From: Ferrovibrio sp035304305
GTDB taxonomy: Bacteria > Pseudomonadota > Alphaproteobacteria > Ferrovibrionales > Ferrovibrionaceae
Direction: 5' to 3'
Length of the DNA: 44,327 bases
Assembly (NCBI RefSeq): GCF_035304305.1
Contig: NZ_DATGQG010000024.1
Span: 1-44,327, forward strand
The notes beneath the pieces were generated by a model. The model was not told the DNA's origin, ran no database searches, and saw only the letters and a list, made by a program, of their open reading frames with translations. Positions 32,219-40,565 of this stretch are shown here, in pieces; the stretch's first letter is position 1; each line of letters starts with the position of its first letter. Both the position numbers and the translations under genes were made by a program.

Positions 32219-33016
32219 ATGTCTCTCTCGCTTACCCGTCGCTCGCTCGCAGCCCTGGCTGTCGCCGCCCTGCTGCCGCTTTCGGCCCAGGCGCAGGACA
32301 AGCCGATCAAGGTCGGCGTCACCGCGGGCCCGCATGCCGAGATCATGGAAGTGGTCAAGAAGGTCGCTGAAAAGGACGGCCTGAAGATCGAAATCGTCGA
32401 GTTCAGCGATTACGTGCAGCCGAACGCGGCACTGAATGCCGGCGACCTCGATGCCAATTCCTACCAGCACCTGCCCTACCTGGAGAACCAGATCAAGGAC
32501 CGCGGCTACAAGCTGACCAACATCGCCTGGACGGTGAACTTCCCGATGGGCGCCTATTCCAAGAAGGTGAAGGCCATCGGCGAGGTGAAGGAAGGCTCGC
32601 GCGTCGCGATCCCGAACGACCCGACCAATGGCGGCCGCGCGCTGCTGGTGCTGGAATCGGCCGGCCTGATCAAGCTGAAGAAGGATGCCGGCCTGAAGGC
32701 CACGCCGCTCGACATCGCGGAGAACCCGAAGAAGCTGCGCATCGTGGAGCTGGACGCCGCACAATTGCCGCGTGCCCTGGATGAAGTCGAAATCGCGGTG
32801 ATCAACACCAATTACGCGATTCCGGCCGGTCTGAAGCCCACGCAGGATGCGATTGCCATCGAAACCCCGAAGTCGCCCTACGTCAATCTGATCGCGGTGC
32901 GCACGCAGGAGAAGGATCGGCCGGAATTCGCCAAGCTGGTGAAGGCCTATCAGTCGCCGGAAGTGAAGGCATTTGTGGAACAGAAGTACCAGAAGGCGGT
33001 TGTTGCCGCCTGGTAA
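32219..33016 (+). CDS. metQ: Methionine-binding periplasmic protein MetQ
   Basis: Substrate-binding protein delivering methionine to MetNI; NlpA family, 265 residues. ATG 32219 follows AAGGA and starts a Sec signal cleaved near AQA-QDKP. There is no lipobox cysteine, so unlike the lipoprotein MetQ of Escherichia coli it should be soluble in the periplasm. Family motifs are KVGVTAGPHAEIMEVVKK, EFSDYVQPNAAL, DLDANSYQHLPYL and IPNDPTNGGRAL. It is the last gene of the operon and is followed by a strong terminator. Confidence 0.96.
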   Translation: MSLSLTRRSLAALAVAALLPLSAQAQDKPIKVGVTAGPHAEIMEVVKKVAEKDGLKIEIVEFSDYVQPNAALNAGDLDANSYQHLPYLENQIKDRGYKLTNIAWTVNFPMGAYSKKVKAIGEVKEGSRVAIPNDPTNGGRALLVLESAGLIKLKKDAGLKATPLDIAENPKKLRIVELDAAQLPRALDEVEIAVINTNYAIPAGLKPTQDAIAIETPKSPYVNLIAVRTQEKDRPEFAKLVKAYQSPEVKAFVEQKYQKAVVAAW

Positions 33017-33066
33017 CTGCTTCGACCGTCCGTCTCGTTTCCTCCCCGACGACGGATGCAAACTGG

Positions 33067-33099
33067 CCCGCCGGCAGCGAATCGCCGGCGGGTCTTTTT
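33067..33099 (+). terminator. Intrinsic terminator of metNIQ
   Basis: A perfect 9-bp stem CCCGCCGGC / GCCGGCGGG with an 8-base loop, followed by TCTTTTT. It starts 51 bases after the metQ stop. The T run coincides with the stop codon of the convergent HugZ-like gene. Confidence 0.93.
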
Positions 33100-33817
33100 A
33101 TGTCGCGGTGCTTCGGGCCCGCTTCACCAGGCGCACCAGTTCCGCCCGCGCGGCCTCGGCATCGGTGACGATGCGGTCGAAGCCGAGCCGTGCCACATCG
33201 TTGCCGCGGACCAGGTCGGCGCCTTCCGGATCGATGCCGCTCAGCCGCCAGCCATCGCCGCTGCGGCCCAGCAGCCGGGTCGCGTAAAGCTGCACGGCAT
33301 CGGTATGCTCGCCGTTCATGTGCGCCAGAATATCCGCCTCCGCCTCGCGCAGGGCCGGCGCGGCGTCCAGCAGGTAATCCTTGATCCAGTGGATGCGGCC
33401 GAAGCCGGCCACGATATGCGCGCGTTCCACGGTGATGCGGTAGAAGGCGAAATCGGCGAAGCCGGCATACATGCCCGCCGATGGATGCCGGGCGAGGAAA
33501 CGCGCCCGGTCCTGCGGATCGGCGCTGCGCAGGGCGTGGCCCTGCAGCGTCACGCGCGGCCCGGTCAGCGGCTCGTCGAATCCCGCCGTGCCGTCGCACA
33601 GCAGCGACACGCGCGGATCGGCCTCGAGATTGCGGGTATGCTCCGCCAGTCGCGAGATCAGCAGCAGCGGCGTGGCATCATGATCGAAGGCAACCAGCAC
33701 CAGCGAGGCGTAGGGGCCGCTGCCATCGGCCATCGCGGTTGCCAGCGTTGCCGTGCGGCAGGCGCGCGCAACCGCACGCGCCTGCTCTGCCGGTGTCCTG
33801 GTGCCTGCTTCGCCCAT
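33098..33817 (-). CDS. HugZ-like haem-utilisation / pyridoxamine-phosphate-oxidase-fold protein
   Basis: A 239-residue protein with an N-terminal split-barrel flavin/haem-binding fold (about residues 10-150; TATLATAMADGSGPYASLVLVAFD, LLISRLAEHTRNLEADPRVSL, given in parts) and a C-terminal DUF2470-type domain with ILAHMNGEHTDAVQLYA (about 165-235). The same two-domain layout occurs in HugZ and HutZ haem-degrading proteins, but a role in haem use is only inferred. Its start overlaps the stop of the quinone oxidoreductase gene by one base. Confidence 0.88.
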   Translation of the reverse strand: MGEAGTRTPAEQARAVARACRTATLATAMADGSGPYASLVLVAFDHDATPLLLISRLAEHTRNLEADPRVSLLCDGTAGFDEPLTGPRVTLQGHALRSADPQDRARFLARHPSAGMYAGFADFAFYRITVERAHIVAGFGRIHWIKDYLLDAAPALREAEADILAHMNGEHTDAVQLYATRLLGRSGDGWRLSGIDPEGADLVRGNDVARLGFDRIVTDAEAARAELVRLVKRARSTAT

Positions 33818-34791
33818 CAGGGCAGCAGCAGGGTCGAGCCGGTGGTCTTGCGCGATTCGAGATCGGCATGGGCCCTGGCGGCATCCTTCAGGGCATAGGT
33901 CTGCTTGATCTCGATCTTCACCTTGCCCGATTTGACCACGTCGAACAGCGCATTGGCCGAGCCGACGAGGTCCTCGCGCCTGGCGGTATAGGTCACCAGC
34001 GTCGGCCGTGTCACGAACAGCGAGCCCTTCGGCGCCAGGATGCCGATATCCACCGGTCCGACCGGACCCGAGGCATTGCCGAAGCTGACCATCAGGCCCA
34101 GAGGCCGCAGGCAGTCGAGCGAGCCGGCCCAGGTATCCTTGCCGACGCCGTCATAGACGACGGGCACGCCTTCGCCCTTGGTGATCTCCTTCACGCGCTC
34201 GACGAAATTCTCGCTCTTGTAGTTGATCACATGGTCGTAGCCATGCTCGCGGGCTAGTTTCGCCTTCTCGTCGGAGCCGACGGTGCCGATCACGGTGGCG
34301 CCGAGCGCCTTGGCCCACTGGCCGAAGATCAGGCCGACGCCGCCGGCTGCGGCGTGGAACAGCACCGTGTCGCCCGCCTTCACCTTGTAGGTGCGGCGCA
34401 GCAGGTACTCCACCGTCATGCCCTTCAGCATCATGCCGGCGGCCTGCTGGTCGCTGATGCCGTCGGGCAGGACGACCACGCGATCCGCCTGCATGAGCCG
34501 CTCTTCCGAATAGGAGCCGAGCGGCTGCGAGGCATAGGCGACCCGGTCGCCGACCTTGATGTCGGTCACGCCGGGGCCGACCGCCGTCACGGTGCCGGCG
34601 CCTTCCATGCCGAGGTTCAGCGGCAGCGGCAGCTTGTAAAGTCCGGAGCGGTGATAGGTGTCGATGTAGTTGAGGCCTGCTGCCGCATTCTTCAGCCGGA
34701 TCTGGCCGGGGCCGGGATCGCCGACCTCGACCTCCTCCCATTTCATGACTTCGGGGCCGCCGGTCTGATGAATCCGGATTGCATGCACCAT
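33817..34791 (-). CDS. NADPH:quinone oxidoreductase (QorA-like)
   Basis: A 324-residue zinc-independent medium-chain reductase. Signatures are AAGLNYIDTYHRSGLY, LGMEGAGTVTAVG, the NADPH-binding HAAAGGVG near residues 146-153, GTVGSDEKAKLARE and VYDGVGKDTW. The protein reduces quinones with NADPH in the cytosol, by family knowledge. The ATG follows AAAGGA. It lies 35 bases after the dienelactone hydrolase gene and abuts the HugZ-like gene, so these probably form one operon. Confidence 0.95.
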   Translation of the reverse strand: MVHAIRIHQTGGPEVMKWEEVEVGDPGPGQIRLKNAAAGLNYIDTYHRSGLYKLPLPLNLGMEGAGTVTAVGPGVTDIKVGDRVAYASQPLGSYSEERLMQADRVVVLPDGISDQQAAGMMLKGMTVEYLLRRTYKVKAGDTVLFHAAAGGVGLIFGQWAKALGATVIGTVGSDEKAKLAREHGYDHVINYKSENFVERVKEITKGEGVPVVYDGVGKDTWAGSLDCLRPLGLMVSFGNASGPVGPVDIGILAPKGSLFVTRPTLVTYTARREDLVGSANALFDVVKSGKVKIEIKQTYALKDAARAHADLESRKTTGSTLLLP

Positions 34792-34826
34792 TGTTGCTGT
34801 CCTTTTCTGCGGGAGGTCTGTTTTCG

Positions 34827-35528
34827 TTACGCGAGATGCTTCTTGAAGAACTCGGCGGTGCGCTGGTTCGCGGTATCCGCGGCCGCCTTGTCGTAATGTT
34901 CGCCGCCGACGCGGGCGAAGGCATGATCCTTGCCCTGATATTCATGCAGCGTGACGTTCGGATTGGCCGAGACCGCGGTCTTGACCTTCTGCTGCTGGTC
35001 CTTCGGCACGAACTTGTCCTCGGTGGCGACATGCATCATCAGCGGCTTGCGGATGTTGGCCACCTCGCCCAGATGCTCGGCCAGCATGACGCCGTAATAG
35101 GAAACGGCGGCATCCACGTCGCTGCGGCAGGCCATCAGGAAGGCCAGCCGGCCGCCGAGGCAGTAACCGACGGTGCCGACCTTGCCGGTCACGGCGGGCA
35201 GCTGGCGCAGCGCGGCCAGCGACGCCTTGAGGTCGTCGACGCCCTTGTCGAGATCGAAGCCGCCGAACAGCTTGAAGGCCTTGTCCCATTCCTCCTTGGT
35301 CTTGTCGGTGATGTCGACGCCGGGCTCCTGGCGCCAGAACAGGTCGGGACAGAGGGCGACGTAGCCCTGGCGCGCCAGGTCGTCGCAGATGTCGCGCATC
35401 ACCTTGTTGACGCCGAAAACCTCCTGGATGACCAGGATGCCGGGGCCCTTGCCGGATGCCGGTTCTGCCAGATAACCGGAGAAACTGCCGCTGCCGTCGC
35501 TCGCCTGGATGGTGATCGTCTTGCCCAT
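34827..35528 (-). CDS. Dienelactone hydrolase family protein
   Basis: A 233-residue alpha/beta hydrolase with the classic dienelactone hydrolase active site at the classic positions: Cys123 (GYCLGGR), Asp171 (TEDKFVP) and His202 (GKDHAFAR), plus Glu36 in QEVFGV that activates the cysteine. Carboxymethylenebutenolidase activity is known for the family, but no aromatic-degradation genes are nearby, so the real substrate is open. The ATG follows AGGAGG. Confidence 0.94.
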   Translation of the reverse strand: MGKTITIQASDGSGSFSGYLAEPASGKGPGILVIQEVFGVNKVMRDICDDLARQGYVALCPDLFWRQEPGVDITDKTKEEWDKAFKLFGGFDLDKGVDDLKASLAALRQLPAVTGKVGTVGYCLGGRLAFLMACRSDVDAAVSYYGVMLAEHLGEVANIRKPLMMHVATEDKFVPKDQQQKVKTAVSANPNVTLHEYQGKDHAFARVGGEHYDKAAADTANQRTAEFFKKHLA

Positions 35529-35605
35529 CGCGTCCTCCTGTTTTTATGACCGCAGGACTTTAGCGAAAGGTTGCCGCCGCAAGCAAGCCGAGGCGCGGTT
35601 GCGGA

Positions 35606-36106
35606 TCAGCCGCCGACCGGCGGTATCGCGGCGGCCAGCGCCATGTTGACCGTCTCGCCGTCATCGGAAAGCGGCAGGATCAGCCCCTCGAAGCGGTAAT
35701 GCCGCAGCCGCGTTGTGAAATCGCGCAGCACGCGTTGCGGCCGCCGGTTCTCGACCACCCATGTGAGGTCGCGGTGGGCAACCTCATGGAATTCCGGGTC
35801 GCGGACGTCCGTCGGCGTGCGGAATTCCGCCCCCAGATCCAGCATGCGTTCCATCTGGCCGCCCAGCACGCGGATGACGAACCGGTCGGCACCGTCACGC
35901 AGGTCGAACAGGTTGACCCAGCCGATGGCGTAGCGGAAATCGACCGGGTCGATCTCGGCGCGCGAGGGCGCCATCCGGCCCGCGCGTTTCGTCTCCCAGT
36001 ACTGGTACAGCCGCTGCAGGACCGGATGCTGCAGCTGCGCGGCGATATCGTCGGGCAGGGCGCCCGACACGGGCAAGCCGCTATTCTCGTCCCGTCCTGC
36101 GGTCAT
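35606..36106 (-). CDS. PAS_5-domain protein
   Basis: A 166-residue protein of the PAS_5 type (PF07310), common in alphaproteobacteria and of unknown function. Signature features are LYQYWETKRAGRMAPSRAEIDPVDF near the N-terminus (given as a family pattern W..KR..R.APSR.EIDP), GWVNLFDLRD and FVIRVLGGQMERMLD. No output domain is present. It is on the same strand as the hydrolase and reductase genes, 77 bases upstream of them. Confidence 0.85.
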   Translation of the reverse strand: MTAGRDENSGLPVSGALPDDIAAQLQHPVLQRLYQYWETKRAGRMAPSRAEIDPVDFRYAIGWVNLFDLRDGADRFVIRVLGGQMERMLDLGAEFRTPTDVRDPEFHEVAHRDLTWVVENRRPQRVLRDFTTRLRHYRFEGLILPLSDDGETVNMALAAAIPPVGG

Positions 36107-36198
36107 GGCCGTCTTGCCGTTGCGCTGTCAGTGCTGCAGGAGAGTAGGGCGGATCAGGCGGCTTTCGTCAACGCCGGCGATCATCTGTGCCCGCGGCG

Positions 36199-36708
36199 TC
36201 AGAACAGGCTGACCTGCTGCGGCGGCACATAGGCGCCTTCATGGCGCAGCAGCCACTGCTTGGTGTTCACGCCGCCCTTGCCGGAATAGCCGCCCGCCTC
36301 GCCGCCCGCCGCCAGGATGCGGTGGCAGGGGATGATGACCGGGATCGGATTGGCGCCGCAGGCCTGGCCGACCGCGCGCGCATCGCTGCCCGCCAAGCCG
36401 CCGATGGCCCTGGCGCATTCGCCGTAGGTCCGGGTGGAACCGGCCGGGATCGCGCACATGAAATCCCAGACGGCGCGCTGGAAGCGGCTGCCGCCGGGCT
36501 GCAGCGGCAGGTCGAACCGGAAATGCCCGTCGGCGAAATAGGCCTGCAGCTGCCGCGCGGCCTCGGCCAGCAGGGGCGAAGTTCCCGACGCAGTGCCCGG
36601 CCGGCCGCGCCAGTCGATATCGGTGATCGCCTCCGCCGTGGCCGTGACGGTCAGCGGCCCGAGCGGGCTGTCGATGCAGATCCAGTCGAATTCGGGCTTA
36701 TCCGCCAT
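36199..36708 (-). CDS. ogt: Methylated-DNA--protein-cysteine methyltransferase
   Basis: Suicide repair protein that removes O6-methyl groups from guanine. From ATG 36708 it is 169 residues. The C-terminal domain carries the acceptor Cys128 in PVIIPCHRIL, preceded by RAVGQACGANPIP, with the helix-turn-helix region FQRAVWDFMCAIPAGSTRTYGECARA in parts. The N-terminal RNase H-like domain begins IDSPLGPLTVTATAEA. The frame extends upstream to 36780, but those residues are unlike the family. It diverges from the CobW gene. Confidence 0.95.
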   Translation of the reverse strand: MADKPEFDWICIDSPLGPLTVTATAEAITDIDWRGRPGTASGTSPLLAEAARQLQAYFADGHFRFDLPLQPGGSRFQRAVWDFMCAIPAGSTRTYGECARAIGGLAGSDARAVGQACGANPIPVIIPCHRILAAGGEAGGYSGKGGVNTKQWLLRHEGAYVPPQQVSLF

Positions 36709-36806
36709 GGGGTTGGTCGCTCCGGCTCTGGACTTGGAGCCCTCTGCCACTATGGTTACGCATCCCCTTATTGATATCACGGCCGACCCTTCCGGAGTAT
36801 CCGCTT

Positions 36807-37940
36807 ATGACGCAGTCATCCGCCGCCCAGGCGCCTGTCCCGGCGCCCGCCCAGACACCCGTGACGGTGCTGACCGGCTATCTCGGCGCCGGCAAGACCA
36901 CGCTTCTGAACCGCATCCTGACCGAGCCGCACGGCAAGAAATACGCCGTGATCATCAACGAGTTCGGCGAGATCGGCATCGACAACGACCTGGTGGTCGA
37001 CGCCGACGAGGAAGTCTTCGAGATGAACAACGGCTGCATCTGCTGCACCGTGCGCGGCGACCTGATCCGCATCATCGAAGGCCTGATGAAGCGCAAGGAC
37101 CGCTTCGACGCCATCATCGTCGAGACCACCGGCCTGGCCGATCCGGGTCCGGTGGCGCAGACCTTCTTCGTCGATGACGAGGTCGCGCGCCGCACCAAGC
37201 TGGATTCCATCGTTACCGTGGTGGATGCGCGCCACCTTCCGGCGCGGCTGAAGGACAGCCGCGAGGCCGAGGAGCAGATCGCCTTCGCCGATGTCATCAT
37301 CCTGAACAAGACCGATCTGGTCAGCGCGGAAGAGCTTGCCGAGGTCGAGCGCCGCATCCGCGCGGTCAATGCCTATGCGCCGATCCACCGCGCCGCCCGC
37401 TGCGACGTGCCGCTGGACAAGGTGCTGGACCGGGGCGCCTTCGACCTGAACCGGATCGTCAGCCTGGAACCGGATTTCCTCAAGGCCAACCCGGCCCATG
37501 GCGAGCCGGGCCATGTGCATGACGAGCATTGCGGCCACGAGCATGATCACGGGCACGGCCATCACCACAATCCGCCCCATGGCGAACCCGGCCATGTTCA
37601 CGACGAGCATTGCGGCCACGACCACGGCGACAGCCTGCACGACACGACGGTGCGCAGCGTATCGCTGACCGTGGATGCGCCGGTCGATCCGCGCAGGTTC
37701 GACGCCTGGATCGGCGAGCTGCTGGCGACCCAGGGCCAGAATATCCTGCGTGCCAAGGGCATTCTCGATCTCAAGGGCAGCGACAAGCGCTTCGTGTTCC
37801 AGGCCGTGCACATGATCAAGGACGGCGACTTCCAGCGGCCCTGGCGCACGGACGAGAAGCGCTTCTCGCGTCTGGTGCTGATCGGCCGCGACCTTGACGG
37901 CAAGCAGCTGCAGCAGGGTTTCGATGCCTGCCGCGCCTGA
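36807..37940 (+). CDS. CobW/COG0523 GTPase with His-rich loop (putative zinc chaperone)
   Basis: A 377-residue GTPase of the COG0523 family. ATG 36807 follows CCGGAG. Walker A GYLGAGKTT is at 24-32, the metal motif GCICC at 76-80, ETTGLADPGPV for Walker B, and NKTD for guanine. A His-rich loop at about 230-277 contains two copies of HGEPGHVHDEHCGH 27 residues apart, in front of the C-terminal CobW domain. With no cobalamin genes nearby and a WD40 partner, zinc trafficking is more likely than cobalt; this is inference. The stop overlaps the WD40 gene. Confidence 0.93.
   Translation: MTQSSAAQAPVPAPAQTPVTVLTGYLGAGKTTLLNRILTEPHGKKYAVIINEFGEIGIDNDLVVDADEEVFEMNNGCICCTVRGDLIRIIEGLMKRKDRFDAIIVETTGLADPGPVAQTFFVDDEVARRTKLDSIVTVVDARHLPARLKDSREAEEQIAFADVIILNKTDLVSAEELAEVERRIRAVNAYAPIHRAARCDVPLDKVLDRGAFDLNRIVSLEPDFLKANPAHGEPGHVHDEHCGHEHDHGHGHHHNPPHGEPGHVHDEHCGHDHGDSLHDTTVRSVSLTVDAPVDPRRFDAWIGELLATQGQNILRAKGILDLKGSDKRFVFQAVHMIKDGDFQRPWRTDEKRFSRLVLIGRDLDGKQLQQGFDACRA
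37497..37636 (+). repeat. Internal tandem duplication encoding the His-rich metal loop
   Basis: Two copies of a segment encoding HGEPGHVHDEHCGH start at 37497 and 37578, 81 bases (27 codons) apart. The first copy is followed by an extra HDHGHGHHHNPP stretch. Synonymous differences between copies show that the duplication is not recent. Confidence 0.85.
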
Positions 37941-38976
37941 TCCCAGGGTCGCGCCGGGACAGATCGGTTTCCGCGCCTATCTCTGGCAGTTCAAGTCCGC
38001 GATCGTCGCCGCCGGCGTCGCGGAGGCGGCGGGCATCGCCGGTTTCGGGCTGGGCGACGGTTCGATCGCGCTGCGCGTTCTGGCCGAGCCGGAAGCACCG
38101 ACCACGCGCCGGCTGATCGCCCATGAGGATGCGGCGCTGCTCTGCATGGCGGTTGCGCCCGACGGGCAGGGATTCGTCTCGGGCGGCGATGACGGCCGGC
38201 TGATGCTGACCACCGCCGCCGGCGAAGGCCGCCTGCTGGCAGAAGTCCCGCGCAAGTGGATCGAGCATGTCGCGGTCGCCGATAATGGCAGCGCCATCGC
38301 CTATTCCGCCGGCAAGCGCGTCGGGCTGCTGGACGGCAGGGGCGGCGTTATCGCCGTTCTGGAAGACCATCCGAGCACCGTCGCCGGCCTCGCCTTCAAC
38401 CCGAAGGGCAAGCGGCTGGCGGCGGCGCATTACGGTGGTGTCAGTCTCTGGTGGGTGAAGAGCGAGGCCCAGACGCCCAAGCGGCTCAGCTGGAAAAGCT
38501 CCCATGTCGCCGTGACCTGGTCGCCCGATGGCAGGTTCGTCATGACCGGCACGCAGGAGAACGAGATGCATGGCTGGCGGCTGGCCGACTCCGCCGACAT
38601 GCGGATGAGCGGGTATCCGTCCAAGCCGAAAAGCTTCTCCTGGTCGCGCGACGGCCGCTGGCTGGCCACCGGCGGTGCCGATGTCGTGGTGGTCTGGGAT
38701 TGCAAGGGCAAGGGCCCGATGGGCAGCAGGCCGGAAGAGGTCAACCAGGGCGCCCTGGTGACGGCGGTGGCTTTCCATCCGCGCCACAGCCTCGTGGCTT
38801 CGGGCCATGCCGATGGCCTGATCCGGCTTGGCCGCCTCGCCGACAACTCCGGCACGGTTCTGGAGCAGGTCGGCAACGGACCGATCACGGCGCTGAGCTG
38901 GACCAGCGACGGCCGGTATCTGCTGGCCGGCGGCGAGGACGGCGCCGCGGGGATTCTGGATTTCGGGACGGGCTAG
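37924..38976 (+). CDS. WD40-repeat protein
   Basis: A 350-residue predicted beta-propeller. WD40-like blades are seen as repeating motifs VAPDGQGFVSGGDDGRLML, FNPKGKRLAAAHYGGVSLWWV, WSPDGRFVMTGTQENEMHGW, WSRDGRWLATGGADVVVVWD, FHPRHSLVASGHADGLIRL and WTSDGRYLLAGGEDGAAGIL, consistent with about seven blades. No signal peptide is visible, so it should be cytosolic. The start overlaps the CobW gene by 17 bases. WD40 proteins paired with CobW are recurrent in alphaproteobacteria, which suggests a partner for the GTPase. The exact role is unknown. Confidence 0.9.
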   Translation: MPAAPDPRVAPGQIGFRAYLWQFKSAIVAAGVAEAAGIAGFGLGDGSIALRVLAEPEAPTTRRLIAHEDAALLCMAVAPDGQGFVSGGDDGRLMLTTAAGEGRLLAEVPRKWIEHVAVADNGSAIAYSAGKRVGLLDGRGGVIAVLEDHPSTVAGLAFNPKGKRLAAAHYGGVSLWWVKSEAQTPKRLSWKSSHVAVTWSPDGRFVMTGTQENEMHGWRLADSADMRMSGYPSKPKSFSWSRDGRWLATGGADVVVVWDCKGKGPMGSRPEEVNQGALVTAVAFHPRHSLVASGHADGLIRLGRLADNSGTVLEQVGNGPITALSWTSDGRYLLAGGEDGAAGILDFGTG

Positions 38977-38979
38977 GCG

Positions 38980-39996
38980 TCAGCGCGCGACGCGCGCGGC
39001 CCTGGCGATCCGCAGCAGCGCATCGCCGCAGGCCGCCGCCGCCGGCATGCCGGTGCTCTTCGCCGTCAGCTCGGCCTCGGTGAGGATTTCCAGCGCGCGC
39101 ATCAGGCGGTCGCTCGACCATTGCCGCAGCTGGCGCTCGAAACCGTCCTTGCGGGTCCAGTGCACGCCCAGCCGCTGCGGATCGATCCTGTTGCCGGCCT
39201 CGCGGCCGGCGGCAGCAAGGTGCAGCTTCTGGCCATGCTTCTGGGCCACGCGCAGGATCGCCACCGGCGATTCACCGGCGCCCTCGCAGCGGGTCAGCGC
39301 ATCGGTCAGTCCGGCAAAGTCGCCGCCGAAGGCCGCAAAGGCAGCGTCATCCAGGAACAGCGTCGCATTGTCGCCGACCACGGCCTCGCAATCGGCGAGG
39401 CTGATCGGCGACGGATCGTCGCCCTTGTAGAGCAGCAGCTTGGCGATCTCGCTGCGGCTGATCATGCGGTCGGCGCCGAGATTGTCGGCCAGATAGGCGA
39501 CGGCATCGGGAGCGATGCGCTTGCCGGCTTCCTCGGCCATCTGCTCGATCAGCCCGTGCAGGCTGCGCTGGTCATCGGCATAGCAGCCGATTGCCACGGC
39601 ATTCTCGGCGGCCTCGAAGGCGGCGCGCAGGGACGAGCGGCCGGCCAGCTCGCCGGCTTCCACCACCAGGAACGACTCGCCCGGCATCGCGTCGAGAAGG
39701 CCTTCGAAAAGTTTGGCGTTGCGATCGCCGGCGCCGGAAACCATCACCACGCGGCGGCCGCCGGTCAGCGCCATGGCGCCGACCTCGTCGGCCAGGCGCG
39801 CCGGATCGTCCTGCAGCTGCGCGCCGGTCAGCGTGGAGACGCGGAAGGGGTCGCTCAGATCGTCGACGACGGTTTTCGCCAGTGCCTTGGCGCGTTCGCG
39901 GATCAGGCCGGCATCGCTGCCGAACAGCAGCGCGGCGCGAATACCCGGCCGCGGCTTGCGGACGAAGGCTTCGACCTCGCGCGGCTGCAGCTTCAT
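38980..39996 (-). CDS. holA: DNA polymerase III delta subunit
   Basis: Clamp-loader subunit that opens the sliding clamp; 338 residues. N-terminal ALLFGSDAGLIRERAKAL corresponds to the delta subunit start. Later segments GGRRVVMVSGAGDRN, FLVVEAGELAGRSSLRAAFE, YLADNLGADRMISRSEIAKL and VAILRVAQKHGQKLHLAA fit the AAA-like and collar domains. Its ATG overlaps the lptE stop (ATGA), the standard alphaproteobacterial order leuS-lptE-holA. It converges on the WD40 gene with a 3-base gap. Confidence 0.94.
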   Translation of the reverse strand: MKLQPREVEAFVRKPRPGIRAALLFGSDAGLIRERAKALAKTVVDDLSDPFRVSTLTGAQLQDDPARLADEVGAMALTGGRRVVMVSGAGDRNAKLFEGLLDAMPGESFLVVEAGELAGRSSLRAAFEAAENAVAIGCYADDQRSLHGLIEQMAEEAGKRIAPDAVAYLADNLGADRMISRSEIAKLLLYKGDDPSPISLADCEAVVGDNATLFLDDAAFAAFGGDFAGLTDALTRCEGAGESPVAILRVAQKHGQKLHLAAAGREAGNRIDPQRLGVHWTRKDGFERQLRQWSSDRLMRALEILTEAELTAKSTGMPAAAACGDALLRIARAARVAR

Positions 39997-40565
39997 TGGG
40001 CTGTCGGCATGCCCGCTCGTGGCAGCGGCTGCAGCTCCTGCGCCTGTCTTGGCGCCTCGTGCCGCCAGCGGTCGAAGTAATTTGCCAGCCGGATCCGGAT
40101 CTGCTCGGCGGCATCCCGCATCGCGCGATTACGGGCATCGCGCTCGGTAATCAGGTTGGCGTAGTCGTTGGTGGTCTGGTTGAACGAGGCACGGCTGGTG
40201 GCTGAGGTGGAGAGGATGGTCGCGCCGCTTTCGTAATCGTGCAGGGTCGCCGATACGGAGAAAACGAGATTGCTGCGGGTAATTTCCTCTCTGCGGGTTA
40301 CGAAAACCGAGCCGACCGATTCCGTAATGCGGTAATTCAGCAGATAGCGCGGCCGGTCGGGGCTGCCTTTCGGGGTCAGGATATCGAGCAGCCTGTTGCG
40401 CAGCAGCTGTTCGCCGCGGTCATCAGGCTGGGCAATGGCGATCTGGGCGAACTCGGGGACGACTTCGGTTCCATCACCGCTGCCGTAAAGCGGCCGGAAC
40501 CCGCAGCCGGCCAGCGCCGGAAGCGTGAGCAGCAGACAGAACGCGCCGGCCCTAGACCACGACAT
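39993..40565 (-). CDS. lptE: LPS-assembly lipoprotein LptE
   Basis: Outer-membrane lipoprotein plug of the LptD lipopolysaccharide translocon; 190 residues. The lipoprotein signal ends LAGC with Cys21, then GFRPLYG, the typical LptE opening. The segments LLNYRITESVGS, ITRSNLVFSVSATLHD and NDYANLITERDARNRAMRDAAEQI (in parts) match the family. The start overlaps the end of leuS by 14 bases, and the stop overlaps holA, so all three are coupled. Confidence 0.93.
   Translation of the reverse strand: MSWSRAGAFCLLLTLPALAGCGFRPLYGSGDGTEVVPEFAQIAIAQPDDRGEQLLRNRLLDILTPKGSPDRPRYLLNYRITESVGSVFVTRREEITRSNLVFSVSATLHDYESGATILSTSATSRASFNQTTNDYANLITERDARNRAMRDAAEQIRIRLANYFDRWRHEAPRQAQELQPLPRAGMPTAQ

Noticed and set aside
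36709..36806. Zur operator before the CobW gene
   Set aside because: The gap contains a short TGATATCA palindrome but no extended inverted repeat resembling known alphaproteobacterial Zur sites.
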